From positions 434,001 through 498,000 of the forward strand of contig OY970250.1 in the NCBI GenBank assembly GCA_963715575.1: a DNA stretch of 64,000 nt. The letters run 5' to 3'. Made by a program: the position numbers and the translations under genes. Origin of the DNA: AC-32 sp963715575. Lineage in GTDB: Bacteria; Actinomycetota; Thermoleophilia; Gaiellales; Gaiellaceae. The notes beneath the pieces were generated by a model. The model was not told the origin of the DNA. It worked only from the letters and a program-made list of their open reading frames with translations, and did no database searches. This document shows positions 1 to 8,827 of this stretch, piece after piece (the stretch's first letter is position 1; each line of letters opens with the position of its first letter).

Positions 1-696
1 CGCTCGTACCTCGAGAACGTCTCGCAGCACGGCGACGAGGTCGACTTCTACGACACCGACTACACCTCGAACGGGCGCGCGACCTTCCCGTTCGACGTGA
101 TCGAGGCCGCCTCGGCCGACGAGATCGAAGAGGCGCACTTCCTGCTGATCCTGAACAAGAACGAGAACATCGTCCCCGCAGTCGCGAAGCTCGAAGGGCC
201 GCAGGCAGCGGCCTTCTTCATGCTCGGCGAGACCACCGGCACGAGCGCCGGCGGCGCGGACGAGGCCGGCAAGTTCCTGCGCGTGCCCGGGACGAACCCG
301 TTCTTCCCGATGCTCCACGACCTGCAAGGCAACCGCTTCCTCGAGCTGCTCGCCCAGCACCCGCTCGAGGTCTACGTGCTGAACACCGGGCGCGTCGGCG
401 GCCCCGACGGTGAAGAGCGCTCGCGCAAGGTGCGGATCAAGCACTCGTCCGCGATCGTCAAGGGCATCGCCGAGGGCACGATCGAGTGGGAGCGCGATCC
501 TGACTTCGGCTACCTCGTCGCCGCCTCGGTGCCGGGGATCGACGAGCTCGAGATCCTGCAGCCGCGACGGCTCTACGAGGAGCAGGGCCGCGGCGACGAG
601 TACCGCTCGCTGGTCGAGCGCTTCAAGGCGGAGAGGGCCGAGTTCCTGCGGGGGTTCTCGAGCCTCTCGGACGAGATCGTCGCGGCCGTTTCGTAG
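1..696 (+). CDS. pckA: Phosphoenolpyruvate carboxykinase (ATP), 3' part
   Basis: The reading frame is open from the first base to the TAG at 696 and gives the C-terminal 231 residues of ATP-type PEP carboxykinase, which interconverts oxaloacetate plus ATP with PEP, CO2 and ADP at the entry to gluconeogenesis. The family stretches GETTGTSAGG, AGKFLRVPGTNPFFP and the YVLNTG strand are visible, followed by the usual C-terminal helices. The start lies upstream of the window. It fits with the TCA-cycle genes a few kilobases downstream. Identification rests on family motifs and is firm; only the N-terminal half with the P-loop is unseen. Confidence 0.93.
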   Translation, partial: RSYLENVSQHGDEVDFYDTDYTSNGRATFPFDVIEAASADEIEEAHFLLILNKNENIVPAVAKLEGPQAAAFFMLGETTGTSAGGADEAGKFLRVPGTNPFFPMLHDLQGNRFLELLAQHPLEVYVLNTGRVGGPDGEERSRKVRIKHSSAIVKGIAEGTIEWERDPDFGYLVAASVPGIDELEILQPRRLYEEQGRGDEYRSLVERFKAERAEFLRGFSSLSDEIVAAVS

Positions 697-766
697 GGGG
701 CTTGTCGGAATTGCGCTCGTCGACGGGGCGCGATGGTCGTTCCGAGGCAAGGACGCAGGGAGCGTT

Positions 767-783
767 CGTACCTGGAAGGTACG
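767..783. repeat. Perfect 7-bp inverted repeat with 3-nt loop
   Basis: CGTACCT-GGA-AGGTACG lies in the 179-bp gap between pckA and the first recombinase gene. It could form a tight hairpin in RNA or be a protein-binding site. It is not followed by a T run, so it is not a classical terminator. I see no second copy in the window. Confidence 0.45.
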
Positions 784-875
784 GGCGCGACTGAGGACGC
801 GGCCTCGGCGCGAGCAGCGCGTTCCGTCGACTCAGCGGTAAGGGAGTCCGCGCCGCGGCGGCGAAAGCGTCGCCG

Positions 876-1706
876 ATGCAGGATCAGGTCGAGCGGTTTC
901 TCGAGAGCCCGGCGCTCGCCGAGCGGACGCGACGCGCGTACCGCTACGACGTGGAGGAGTTCTGCGCGTGGCTGGAGCGCCGCGGCACGCGGCTCGAGGC
1001 TGTCGACGTACGTGCCCTGTCGGAGTACGCGGCCGAGCTCGGGCGCGCGCGGCCGCGGAAGCTCGCGCCGGCCACGATCGGCCGCAAGCTGGCGGCGGTG
1101 CGGGCCTTCCTGCGGCACTCGCTCGGCGCTGAGCGCGTGCCGGACGCGTCGTTCGCGCCGCGACGGCCCCGGCGGCTGCCCGAGGCGCCGCGCCCGCACG
1201 AGGTCGACGGCGAGCTCGATGCGTTCGAGGGCGACGAGCCGCTCGCGCTGCGGAACCGCGCGCTGGTCGAGCTCGTCTACTCGGCGGGGCTGCGCTCGCA
1301 AGAGGCGGTCGACCTCGACCTGGCCGACGTCGACTTCGAGCAGGAGCTGGTGCACGTGTGCGGCAAGGGCGGCAAGGAGCGAGTCGTGCCGCTCGGCGAG
1401 GAGGCCTCGCATGCGGTCGCGCTCTACCTGCGCGAGTCGCGGCCGCAGCTCGCACGCGGAGCCGAGAACGCGCTCTTCCTCTCGGCGCGCGGCCGCCGGC
1501 TCGACACGAGCACGCTGCGCCGCCTGCTTCCCCACCCGCACCGGCTGCGGCATGCCTTCGCCACGCACCTGCTCGAGGGCGGCGCCGACCTGCGAACGAT
1601 CCAGGAGCTGCTCGGCCACAGCTCGCTCTCGACCACGCAGATGTACAGCCACGTGGACGCGCGCCGACTGCGCAAGGTCTACGACCGCTCGCATCCACGC
1701 TCCTGA
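876..1706 (+). CDS. Tyrosine recombinase, XerC/XerD type (compact catalytic domain)
   Basis: 276 residues. Residues about 1-85 form the SAM-like core-binding domain and about 105-276 the phage-integrase catalytic domain. The catalytic set is present: Arg in SAGLRSQEA, Lys in GKGGKERVVPLG, His-x-x-Arg in HRLRHAFATHLLEGG, His in LGHSS and the nucleophile Tyr in TTQMYSHV. Compared with the XerD copy encoded at 2166-3089, the segment just before HxxR is about a dozen residues shorter, removing most of one helix. Xer proteins resolve chromosome dimers at dif in pairs; this copy and the next may be such a pair. No strong ribosome site is seen before the ATG at 876. No element-type genes flank it, so a chromosomal role is more likely than an integrase. 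Confidence 0.85.
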   Translation: MQDQVERFLESPALAERTRRAYRYDVEEFCAWLERRGTRLEAVDVRALSEYAAELGRARPRKLAPATIGRKLAAVRAFLRHSLGAERVPDASFAPRRPRRLPEAPRPHEVDGELDAFEGDEPLALRNRALVELVYSAGLRSQEAVDLDLADVDFEQELVHVCGKGGKERVVPLGEEASHAVALYLRESRPQLARGAENALFLSARGRRLDTSTLRRLLPHPHRLRHAFATHLLEGGADLRTIQELLGHSSLSTTQMYSHVDARRLRKVYDRSHPRS

Positions 1707-1884
1707 CCTATGTCCCGCCGCCGGGGATCTGAGCGGTCCTTTGATGTTCACGCCCGACAAACGGGTCCCCACCCACCCCCGCCCTCCGACACGCTATGCG
1801 GGAAGTCGTCACGTGTCTGTGACCCCTTCGCGACGAATCGGTGCCGACCGCCGCGCCGGGCCGCCCACGCGGGCTAGGCGACGG

Positions 1885-2109
1885 TCAAGGGTTCGACTTG
1901 CGGGCGTGCATGCGGGCCTGCTCCTCGAGCAGCGCGTCTGCCGCGCGGACGTGGCCGTCGGCGGCCCAGGCATGCGCGGCGCCGCGCGGAACCTCGCGCG
2001 CCCGCAGGTGCGAGGCCGCAGTCCGGCAGTGTCGGGCCGCCTGCTCGAGCTCCTCCGCAGCGCCGTCGAAGAGGCGGGCCGCCGCTTCGAGATCGTCGTT
2101 CGCACCCAA
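1885..2109 (-). CDS. Small helical protein of unknown function
   Basis: 74 residues from a TTG at 2109. The product is almost all predicted helix, rich in Ala, Glu and Arg, with no Cys and no membrane segment. A TAGAGT box sits 9 nt upstream of the TTG, matching the leaderless start pattern of other genes here. It lies opposite and between two recombinase genes. I do not recognise the family. Codon composition and the promoter-like box are the only support, so it could still be a chance frame. Confidence 0.5.
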   Translation of the reverse strand: MGANDDLEAAARLFDGAAEELEQAARHCRTAASHLRAREVPRGAAHAWAADGHVRAADALLEEQARMHARKSNP

Positions 2110-2118
2110 GGGAGCGGA

Positions 2119-2124
2119 ACTCTA
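2119..2124 (-). promoter_or_regulatory. -10 box TAGAGT of the small gene at 1885-2109
   Basis: TANNNT box 9 nt before the TTG at 2109 on the minus strand; no Shine-Dalgarno sequence lies between. Confidence 0.4.
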
Positions 2125-2165
2125 CGGCAGGCATACAGATGCGCGGGCCGAAAGAGGAACGTCCG

Positions 2166-3089
2166 ATGGCCAAGCCGCGGCCCGATCCGGCTGCTTCCGA
2201 TCCTGAGGTCGAGGGCTTCCTCGCCCTGCTAGCCGCGCGGCGGGCGCCGAAGACCGTCGAGGCCTACCGCCGCGACCTGCGCGCGCTGGGCGACTGGCTC
2301 GGCGGACCGCCGTCGAAGGCGACCCACGACGACCTCGAGCGCTGGCTGGCGGAACTTCGCGCGGCTGGGCTGTCCCCCGCCACGATCGCGCGTCGTGTGG
2401 CGGCGGTGCGCTCGTTCTTCAGGCACCTCGTCCTGCTCGGCGCGCGCACCGACAGCCCGGCCGCCGCGCTCGAGCTTCCCCGCCGGCGCCGCAAGCTCCC
2501 GCGCACGCTCTCGCCCGCGGAGGCCCAGCGGCTGATCGAGGCCGCCGCGGGCTCGACGCCCCGGATGATGCGCGACCGGGCGCTGGTCGAGCTGCTCTAC
2601 GGCGCGGGCCTGCGTGTGAGCGAGGCCGTCGGCCTCGACCGCACCGGCGTCGACCTCGAGCAGCGGCTCGTCCGCTGCATAGGCAAGGGCGACAAGGAGC
2701 GCGTCGTCCCCGTGGGCCGGCATGCCGTCGAGGCGCTCCGGCGCTACCTCGCCCACGGGCGGCCGTACCTCGACAAGCGGCACCGGCCGGAGCTCTTCCT
2801 CAACGCCCAGGGCGGTGCCCTCACCCGCGCGGGCGCCTTCCTGATCCTGCGCCGCCTCGCGGGCCGCGCGGGCCTCGAGCCCGAGCGCGTGCACCCGCAC
2901 CTGCTGCGCCATTCCTTCGCGACGCACCTGCTCGAAGGCGGCGCCGATCTGCGCAGCGTCCAGGAGATGCTCGGCCACGCCGATCTCGGGACGACCGAGC
3001 TGTACACGCACGTCTCCGACCGCCGCCGGCGCGACGTCTACTTCCGCAGCCACCCCCACGCGCGCCGCCGAAACGTTTCGGGCTCGTGA
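2166..3089 (+). CDS. xerD: Site-specific tyrosine recombinase XerD
   Basis: 307 residues starting at the ATG at 2166, chosen because AAAGAGGA (2151-2158) is well placed upstream; an earlier in-frame start at 2139 would lack this. N-terminal core-binding domain about 10-95, catalytic domain about 110-295. Catalytic residues seen: Arg in GAGLRVSEAVGLD, Lys in GKGDKERVVPVG, HLLRHSFATHLLEGG, LGHAD, and Tyr in TELYTHV. Length matches XerD (about 300). It acts with a XerC partner at dif to resolve chromosome dimers. Its stop overlaps the GTG of the next small gene, suggesting coupled translation. Confidence 0.9.
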   Translation: MAKPRPDPAASDPEVEGFLALLAARRAPKTVEAYRRDLRALGDWLGGPPSKATHDDLERWLAELRAAGLSPATIARRVAAVRSFFRHLVLLGARTDSPAAALELPRRRRKLPRTLSPAEAQRLIEAAAGSTPRMMRDRALVELLYGAGLRVSEAVGLDRTGVDLEQRLVRCIGKGDKERVVPVGRHAVEALRRYLAHGRPYLDKRHRPELFLNAQGGALTRAGAFLILRRLAGRAGLEPERVHPHLLRHSFATHLLEGGADLRSVQEMLGHADLGTTELYTHVSDRRRRDVYFRSHPHARRRNVSGS

Positions 3090-3280
3090 CGACCAGGAAT
3101 GACCCGTTCACGATGACCCCCGATCCACACTTCGCGGTGCTGGTCAGCTCGATCGCCGGCGTCGGCGTGCTGATGTCCTGGGCGGGAATCCAGAAGAGCG
3201 CGCTCGAGTGGAAGCGCCGCCGCCGAATCTGCCCGTCCTGCGGCCACGAGCTCCGCGGCCGCGCCTGCGGTCGCCACTAG
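3086..3280 (+). CDS. Small membrane protein with C-terminal zinc ribbon-like motif
   Basis: 64 residues if the GTG overlapping the xerD stop (GTGA) is used; an internal ATG at 3113 would give 55. One hydrophobic segment (FAVLVSSIAGVGVLMSW) is followed by a basic stretch and CPSCGHELRGRAC, a CxxC...C half-zinc-ribbon. Function unknown. Position directly behind xerD suggests co-expression only. Confidence 0.65.
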   Translation: MTTRNDPFTMTPDPHFAVLVSSIAGVGVLMSWAGIQKSALEWKRRRRICPSCGHELRGRACGRH

Positions 3281-3286
3281 GCCCGC

Positions 3287-3784
3287 CTAGCGAGTCTTCG
3301 CTCGCTTGTCGAGCCCCGCGGCGACCTTTGCCGCGGTCTGCCGTGTCTGCTGGGAAATCCCTTCTTCCTCCGCGATTCCCTGCAGCAGGACGATCGTGTC
3401 GCGCTGGGGAGAGCCGTTCCGCAGCCCGAGGATCGCGAGCCGCCGGACCGCCTCGTTGTCGTCGGCGTTGGCGAGGTTGTGGAGCAACGGCCTGACCGAG
3501 TTGACCGAGCGCGGGTGCTCGCGCGAGAGCAGCTCGAGCGAGAGCAGCGCCGAGCCGCGGCAGGCAGGGCTGACGTCCTCGAGACCGCGCCGCAAGAGCT
3601 CCTCCTTCTGCCGGAAGCGAAACTGGCCGACGGCACGGTAGGCGGCCGCCCGCTCGAGGTGGTTCTCCGACCTGGCGGCGGCCTCGAGCTCGTCCGCCCA
3701 GGCCGCGCGCAACTTCGCGAGGTCGCGCTCGTTCCCGCTCTCGGCGAGCGCGTTTGCCTCGACCCCGGCCTCGGCGAGACTCAA
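3287..3784 (-). CDS. HEAT-repeat protein coupled to citrate synthase
   Basis: 165 residues starting at a TTG that overlaps the TGA of citrate synthase (TTGA), which fixes the start and implies translational coupling. Helical pairs with the HEAT/PBS-lyase look run through residues about 40-150 (for example ANADDNEAVRRLAILGLRNG). Such repeats are protein-binding scaffolds; no catalytic motif is present. The coupling suggests it may bind or regulate the citrate synthase, but that is inference. Confidence 0.75.
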   Translation of the reverse strand: MSLAEAGVEANALAESGNERDLAKLRAAWADELEAAARSENHLERAAAYRAVGQFRFRQKEELLRRGLEDVSPACRGSALLSLELLSREHPRSVNSVRPLLHNLANADDNEAVRRLAILGLRNGSPQRDTIVLLQGIAEEEGISQQTRQTAAKVAAGLDKRAKTR

Positions 3785-4860
3785 GCCGACGCGAGCGATC
3801 GCTCGGCGGGACCGATGTAGCGCGCCGAGGGCCTGAAGAGCCGGCCGGTCCGCTTCTGCTCGAGGATGTGCGCCGACCAGCCGGCCACCCGCGAACAGGC
3901 GAACATGGCGGGCGCGAGCGGCGGCGGGATCTCGGCGACGTCGAGCACGACCGCGGAGTAGTACTCGACGTTCGTTGCGAGCACGCGCTCCGGATGGCGC
4001 TCTTGGAGCGCCTTCAGCGCGACCCGCTCGAGCTGCTCGGCGATCTCGACCTGTGGAGAATCGAGCTCCTTCGCGGTGCGCTTGAGGATCCGCGAGCGCG
4101 GGTCCTCGGCTCGGTACACGCGGTGGCCGAAGCCCATGATCCGCTTCCCCGACTCGAGCGCTTCTCGCACCCAGCGCTCTGGATCGCCGAGCTCCTGGGC
4201 CTCGTCGAGCATCGGCTTCACGTAGGCGGGCGCGCCGCCGTGCAGCGGGCCCGAGAGCGCGCCGACCGCGGACGAGAGCGCGGCGCCGCAGTCGGCCCCG
4301 GTGGAGGCGACGACACGCGCGGTGAAGGTCGAGGCGTTGAGGCCGTGCTCGGCGGTGCAGATCCAGTAGGTGTCGATCGCCTTGACGTGCCGCGGATCGG
4401 CCTCGCCGCGCCAGCGGAGCAGGAACCGCTCGGCCGCGGTGTCGCCCTGCGCGACGACGTCGTCCGGCGCCGGCTCGCGGCCGTCCGCCTTGGCCGCCGA
4501 GCGCGCGACGATCTCCATCATCTCCGCCGAGAGGCAGCCGAGATCCTCGCGGGCCTGCTCGTCGGAGATCTCGTTCAGCTTGCCGAGCTTCCAGACACCG
4601 GAGAGGCGCGCGGTCTCGGCCTGCAGGTCGGACGGCGCGTTGCCGCTCAGCGCCGCAGGCTCGTACGGGTCGGGGTCGGGCATCTTCGAGTTGAGGTCGT
4701 CGTCGACCAGCAGGCCCCAGACCGCCTCGTACGGGTAATGCCCGACGAGCTCCTCGATGTCGATCCCGCGATAGCGGAGCGAACCCCCTTCGCGGTCGGG
4801 CTCGGCGATCTCCGTCTCGACCGCGACGACGCCCTCGAGACCCGGCTTGAAGTCGTTCAC
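3781..4860 (-). CDS. gltA: Citrate synthase (citrate synthase 2 type)
   Basis: 359 residues, GTG start. Condenses oxaloacetate and acetyl-CoA to citrate. Active-site histidines are in ALSGPLHGGAPAY and IMGFGHRVYR. At the third catalytic position, where the E. coli enzyme has Asp in NVDFYSG, this protein has Glu (ATNVEYYSAVVLD); to my knowledge Glu also occurs in the short actinobacterial citrate synthase 2 group, so this is probably a family trait. It diverges from isocitrate dehydrogenase across 36 bp and reads into the HEAT gene. A 2-methylcitrate synthase activity cannot be excluded from sequence alone. Confidence 0.92.
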   Translation of the reverse strand: MNDFKPGLEGVVAVETEIAEPDREGGSLRYRGIDIEELVGHYPYEAVWGLLVDDDLNSKMPDPDPYEPAALSGNAPSDLQAETARLSGVWKLGKLNEISDEQAREDLGCLSAEMMEIVARSAAKADGREPAPDDVVAQGDTAAERFLLRWRGEADPRHVKAIDTYWICTAEHGLNASTFTARVVASTGADCGAALSSAVGALSGPLHGGAPAYVKPMLDEAQELGDPERWVREALESGKRIMGFGHRVYRAEDPRSRILKRTAKELDSPQVEIAEQLERVALKALQERHPERVLATNVEYYSAVVLDVAEIPPPLAPAMFACSRVAGWSAHILEQKRTGRLFRPSARYIGPAERSLASA

Positions 4861-4867
4861 GGCCCGA

Positions 4868-4873
4868 AGTGTA
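4868..4873 (-). promoter_or_regulatory. -10 box TACACT for gltA
   Basis: TACACT on the minus strand, 7 nt before the gltA GTG; no ribosome site in between, so a leaderless mRNA is likely. Confidence 0.6.
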
Positions 4874-4882
4874 GTGCTCCGT

Positions 4883-4888
4883 TAGAGT
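4883..4888 (+). promoter_or_regulatory. -10 box TAGAGT for the isocitrate dehydrogenase operon
   Basis: TAGAGT, 8 nt before the GTG at 4897. It lies only 9 bp from the divergent gltA box, so polymerase binding at one promoter should hinder the other. Confidence 0.6.
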
Positions 4889-4896
4889 CCGCCGCC

Positions 4897-5987
<1,091 letters not shown>

Positions 5988-5991
<4 letters not shown>

Positions 5992-6923
5992 GCTCGCGCC
6001 GCAAGGTGACGGTGGTCGGCGCCGGGAACGTCGGCGCGACCTGCGCGAAGGTGCTGGCGCAGCGCGACTACGCGGACGTCGTCCTCGTCGACATCAAGGA
6101 AGGCCTCCCGCAGGGCAAGGCGCTCGACATCAACCAGATGGGCGCCGTGCTCGGCTACGAGCCCTACGTCGTCGGCTCGAACAGCTACGATGAGACTGCC
6201 GGCTCCGAGGTGGTCGTGATCACGGCCGGCCTGCCGCGCTCGCCCGGGATGAGCCGCGACGACCTCGTCACCACGAACGAGAAGATCGTCGGCTCGGTCA
6301 CCGAGCAGGTGGTCGCCGCCTCGCCCGACGCGATCCTGATCGTCGTCTCGAACCCGCTGGATGCGATGTGCCACGTGGCGAAGGGCTCCTCGGGCTGGCC
6401 CAAGGAGCGCGTCTTCGGCATGGCGGGGATCCTCGACACGGCGCGCTTCTCGACCTTCATCGCGTGGGAGACCGGCTCGTCGGTCAAGGACGTGACCGCG
6501 ATGGTGCTCGGCGGCCACGGTGACCAGATGGTGCCGGTCGTCTCGGCGACGACGGTCGGCGGCGTGCCGCTGACGAAGCTCGTCCCTGACGACCGGATCG
6601 CCGCCATGGTCGAGCGGACCGCGAAGGGCGGCGGCGAGCTGGTCGAGCTGCTCGGCACCTCTGCGTGGTACGCGCCCGGCGCGGCGGCGGCGCAGATGGT
6701 CGACTCGATCATGCTCGACGAGCACCGCGTCCTCCCCTGCACCGCGTATCTCGAAGGCGAGTACGGGATCGACGGGCTGTACATGGGGGTGCCGGTGAAG
6801 CTCGGCGCGGGCGGGATCGAGGAGATCGTCGAGCTCGAGCTGACCGACGACGAGCGCCAGGCGCTGAACACCTCGGCGGACGCGGTCCGCGACGTCGTCG
6901 GCGTGCTCGGCTCCTCTGGGTAG
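5988..6923 (+). CDS. mdh: Malate dehydrogenase, LDH-like
   Basis: 311 residues, starting at the GTG that overlaps the icd stop. Interconverts malate and oxaloacetate with NAD. NAD fold GAGNVGATCA at residues about 9-18, acidic residue after strand 2 (VLVDIKEG), substrate loop arginines in AGLPRSPGMSRDDLV, VSNPLD, and the proton-relay histidine in GGHGDQMVP. The Arg in the PRSPGMSR loop favours malate over lactate. Second gene of the icd-mdh-SDR unit. Confidence 0.93.
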
Positions 6924-6926
6924 CCG

Positions 6927-7670
6927 ATGGAGCTCGGGCTCAGCGGCCGTACGGCGATCGTCTGCGGGGCCTCGTCGGGGATGGGCCTGGCGATCGCGGA
7001 GGCGTTTGCCGCCGAGGGCGCCAACGTGGCGATGTTCGCGCGCGGGCGCGAGTTGCTCCAGCGCGAGGCGGAGCGCCTGGGCGCGCTCGCCGTGCGCGGC
7101 GACGTCACCAACCCCGCCGACCTCAAGCGCCTCGTCGACCGAACGCTCGAGGCCTTTGGCGGGATCGACATCCTGGTCAACAACAGCGGCGGCCCGCCGC
7201 GCACGCCGGCGGTCGGCCTCACCGACGAGCAGGTCGAGGATGCCGTCGAGCTGCTGTTGCTCTCAGCGATCCGGCTGACCGCGCTCTGCCTCCCGCAGCT
7301 TGAGCGCAGCGGCCGAGGCCGCGTGATCAACATCGAGTCGAGCTCGGTGCGCGAGCCGATCGACAACCTCGCGCTGTCGAACGCCGTGCGCCCCGGCGTC
7401 GTCGGCTGGGCCAAGACCCTCGCGCGCGAGGTCGGCGAGAAGAAGATCACCGTCAACACGATCGCGCCGGGGCGGATCGAGACCGAGCGCCTGGCCGAAG
7501 CCTTCCAGGGCAAGCCGCGCGCCGAGGACTTCGAGTCGATCCCACTGCGGCGCTTCGGCCAGCCGAAAGAGGTGGCGCAGGTCGCGTGTTTCCTCGCCTC
7601 GGATGCCGCTTCGTACATGACCGGCACGTTGATCCCGGTCGATGGCGGCCTGACGCGCGGCCTGCTCTGA
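6927..7670 (+). CDS. SDR-family oxidoreductase with altered catalytic Tyr/Lys
   Basis: 247 residues, 3 nt after the mdh stop. Classical SDR fold: cofactor motif GASSGMG, DV pair in RGDVTNP, NNSGGP, Ser in ESSSVREP, and C-terminal SYMTGTLIPVDGGLTRG. Aligning the region before GVVGWAKTLA, the usual Tyr-x3-Lys becomes Ser-x3-Arg (SNAVR), so the normal SDR proton donor is missing while the cofactor site is intact. It resembles the FabG-like group but may use another chemistry or act as a binding protein. Substrate unknown. Confidence 0.85.
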   Translation: MELGLSGRTAIVCGASSGMGLAIAEAFAAEGANVAMFARGRELLQREAERLGALAVRGDVTNPADLKRLVDRTLEAFGGIDILVNNSGGPPRTPAVGLTDEQVEDAVELLLLSAIRLTALCLPQLERSGRGRVINIESSSVREPIDNLALSNAVRPGVVGWAKTLAREVGEKKITVNTIAPGRIETERLAEAFQGKPRAEDFESIPLRRFGQPKEVAQVACFLASDAASYMTGTLIPVDGGLTRGLL

Positions 7671-7676
7671 CGCGCA

Positions 7677-7682
7677 TATCCT
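7677..7682 (+). promoter_or_regulatory. -10 box TATCCT of the PDZ-Lon gene
   Basis: TATCCT, 7 nt before the ATG at 7690, with no ribosome site; leaderless start. Confidence 0.55.
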
Positions 7683-7689
7683 CGGGCCG

Positions 7690-8682
7690 ATGCGGTGGTT
7701 CACACCGGCGCGGCTCGCCGCGGGCGGCCTCTTCCTCCTCGGCGCGGCGGCGTTCGTGCTCTGGCTGCTGCCCGACAGCGGCACCGACATCCTTCTCGTC
7801 GACCCCGCCCATCCCGTCGATCAACTCGTCACCGTCCCCAACGACGCGCGCACGCCTCAGCCGGGCCCGATCTACTTCGTCGACGTCCGCGAGCGTGAGG
7901 CACGCCTGCTGGAGCGGCTCGTGCCGTTCCTGCGTCCGAACGGGTCGACGCTCACACCGGCGCCCCCGGTCAGCTCGGCGGTGGAGCGCCAGATCGGCGT
8001 CCAGGACATGACCCAGTCGCAGAAGGTCGCCGCCGTCGTCGCGCTCGACCACCTCGGCTACAAGGTCAAGGCGACCACCGGCGGCGTGACGATCGTGCTC
8101 GTCGAGAAGAGCGCGCCGGCCGCGAGGGTCCTGCGCACGAGCGACGTGATCGTGGCCGCGGACGGCCGCAAGGTCAACTCGGTGGCCGACCTACGCGCGG
8201 TGCTCGCCAAGCACCGGCCCGGCGACGTGGTACGGATCACGTTCGTGCGCGACGGCAAGCGGACGACGGCGCCGATCAAGACCGTTTCCGACCCGCAGGA
8301 CTCGAAGCGCGCGCTCGTCGGAGTCTCGGCTCGTGACAATCTGAAGGTGACGCTGCCGGTGCAGATCAAGATCGACGCGGGCGGCGTCGGCGGCCCCTCG
8401 GCCGGGCTCGCCTTCGCGCTCGACATCCTGCAAGAGCTCGGCCGCGACGTCGCGCACGGGCACAAGATCGCGGCGACCGGAGAGATCGCTCTCGACGGAA
8501 CCGTGGGCCCAATCGGTGGTGTCAAGCAAAAGACGCTCGGCGCGCGCAAGGCGGGTGTGGACGCCTTCCTCGTCCCGGCAGGCGAGAACGCCCGCGAGGC
8601 CCGGCGCTATGCCGACGGGCTCCGGATCATCCCTGTGAAGAACTTTCCACAGGCGTTGCGGGCGCTGGCAACGTTGCGCTAG
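7690..8682 (+). CDS. Membrane-anchored PDZ and Lon-type (S16) protease, YlbL family
   Basis: 330 residues. One N-terminal membrane anchor (residues about 8-28), a PDZ domain at about 135-205 (VLRTSDVIVAADGRKVNSV) and a Lon proteolytic domain at about 215-325. The Ser-Lys dyad is intact: Ser in GGPSAGLAFAL and Lys in IGGVKQKTLGARKAG. The domain should face outside the cytoplasm, as in other YlbL proteins, which degrade envelope proteins. No ATPase domain, as expected for this group. Confidence 0.9.
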   Translation: MRWFTPARLAAGGLFLLGAAAFVLWLLPDSGTDILLVDPAHPVDQLVTVPNDARTPQPGPIYFVDVREREARLLERLVPFLRPNGSTLTPAPPVSSAVERQIGVQDMTQSQKVAAVVALDHLGYKVKATTGGVTIVLVEKSAPAARVLRTSDVIVAADGRKVNSVADLRAVLAKHRPGDVVRITFVRDGKRTTAPIKTVSDPQDSKRALVGVSARDNLKVTLPVQIKIDAGGVGGPSAGLAFALDILQELGRDVAHGHKIAATGEIALDGTVGPIGGVKQKTLGARKAGVDAFLVPAGENAREARRYADGLRIIPVKNFPQALRALATLR

Positions 8683-8702
8683 ATCCGGAAAGAAGCGGCA
8701 GA

Positions 8703-8719
8703 TTTCGACATGTTCGAAA
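8703..8719. repeat. Inverted repeat TTTCGA-CATGT-TCGAAA
   Basis: A 6-bp perfect inverted repeat with 5-nt centre in the gap between the protease gene and the small Cys protein, about 40 bp upstream of that gene's promoter. It could be an operator. Confidence 0.35.
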
Positions 8720-8756
8720 GCGCCGGAAATTGCACTGTTTTCTCCACAGGCAAGCC

Positions 8757-8784
8757 TTGATTCGCCGGTCCCACACCCTATGAT
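8757..8784 (+). promoter_or_regulatory. Promoter TTGATT-16-TATGAT
   Basis: A -35-like TTGATT (8757-8762) and a -10 TATGAT (8779-8784) 16 bp apart precede the small Cys protein gene by about 40 nt; that gene also has a clear ribosome site, so its mRNA is leadered. Confidence 0.55.
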
Positions 8785-8827
8785 CCCGCGGTGTTCGGGC
8801 AGGCGACGAAGAGGAGCAAACTGGGGC

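Noticed and set aside
573..1772. Long open frames antisense to the first recombinase gene and similar frames throughout
   Set aside because: They are mirror frames of very GC-rich genes, with low-complexity Arg/Ala/Pro products and no start signals or family motifs.
1707..2165. dif recombination site near the xer genes
   Set aside because: No 28-bp 11-6-11 sequence resembling known dif sites is visible in the gap.
8703..8719. LexA (SOS) box
   Set aside because: The spacing and the half-sites do not match the actinobacterial GAAC-N4-GTTC pattern; kept only as an unspecified inverted repeat.
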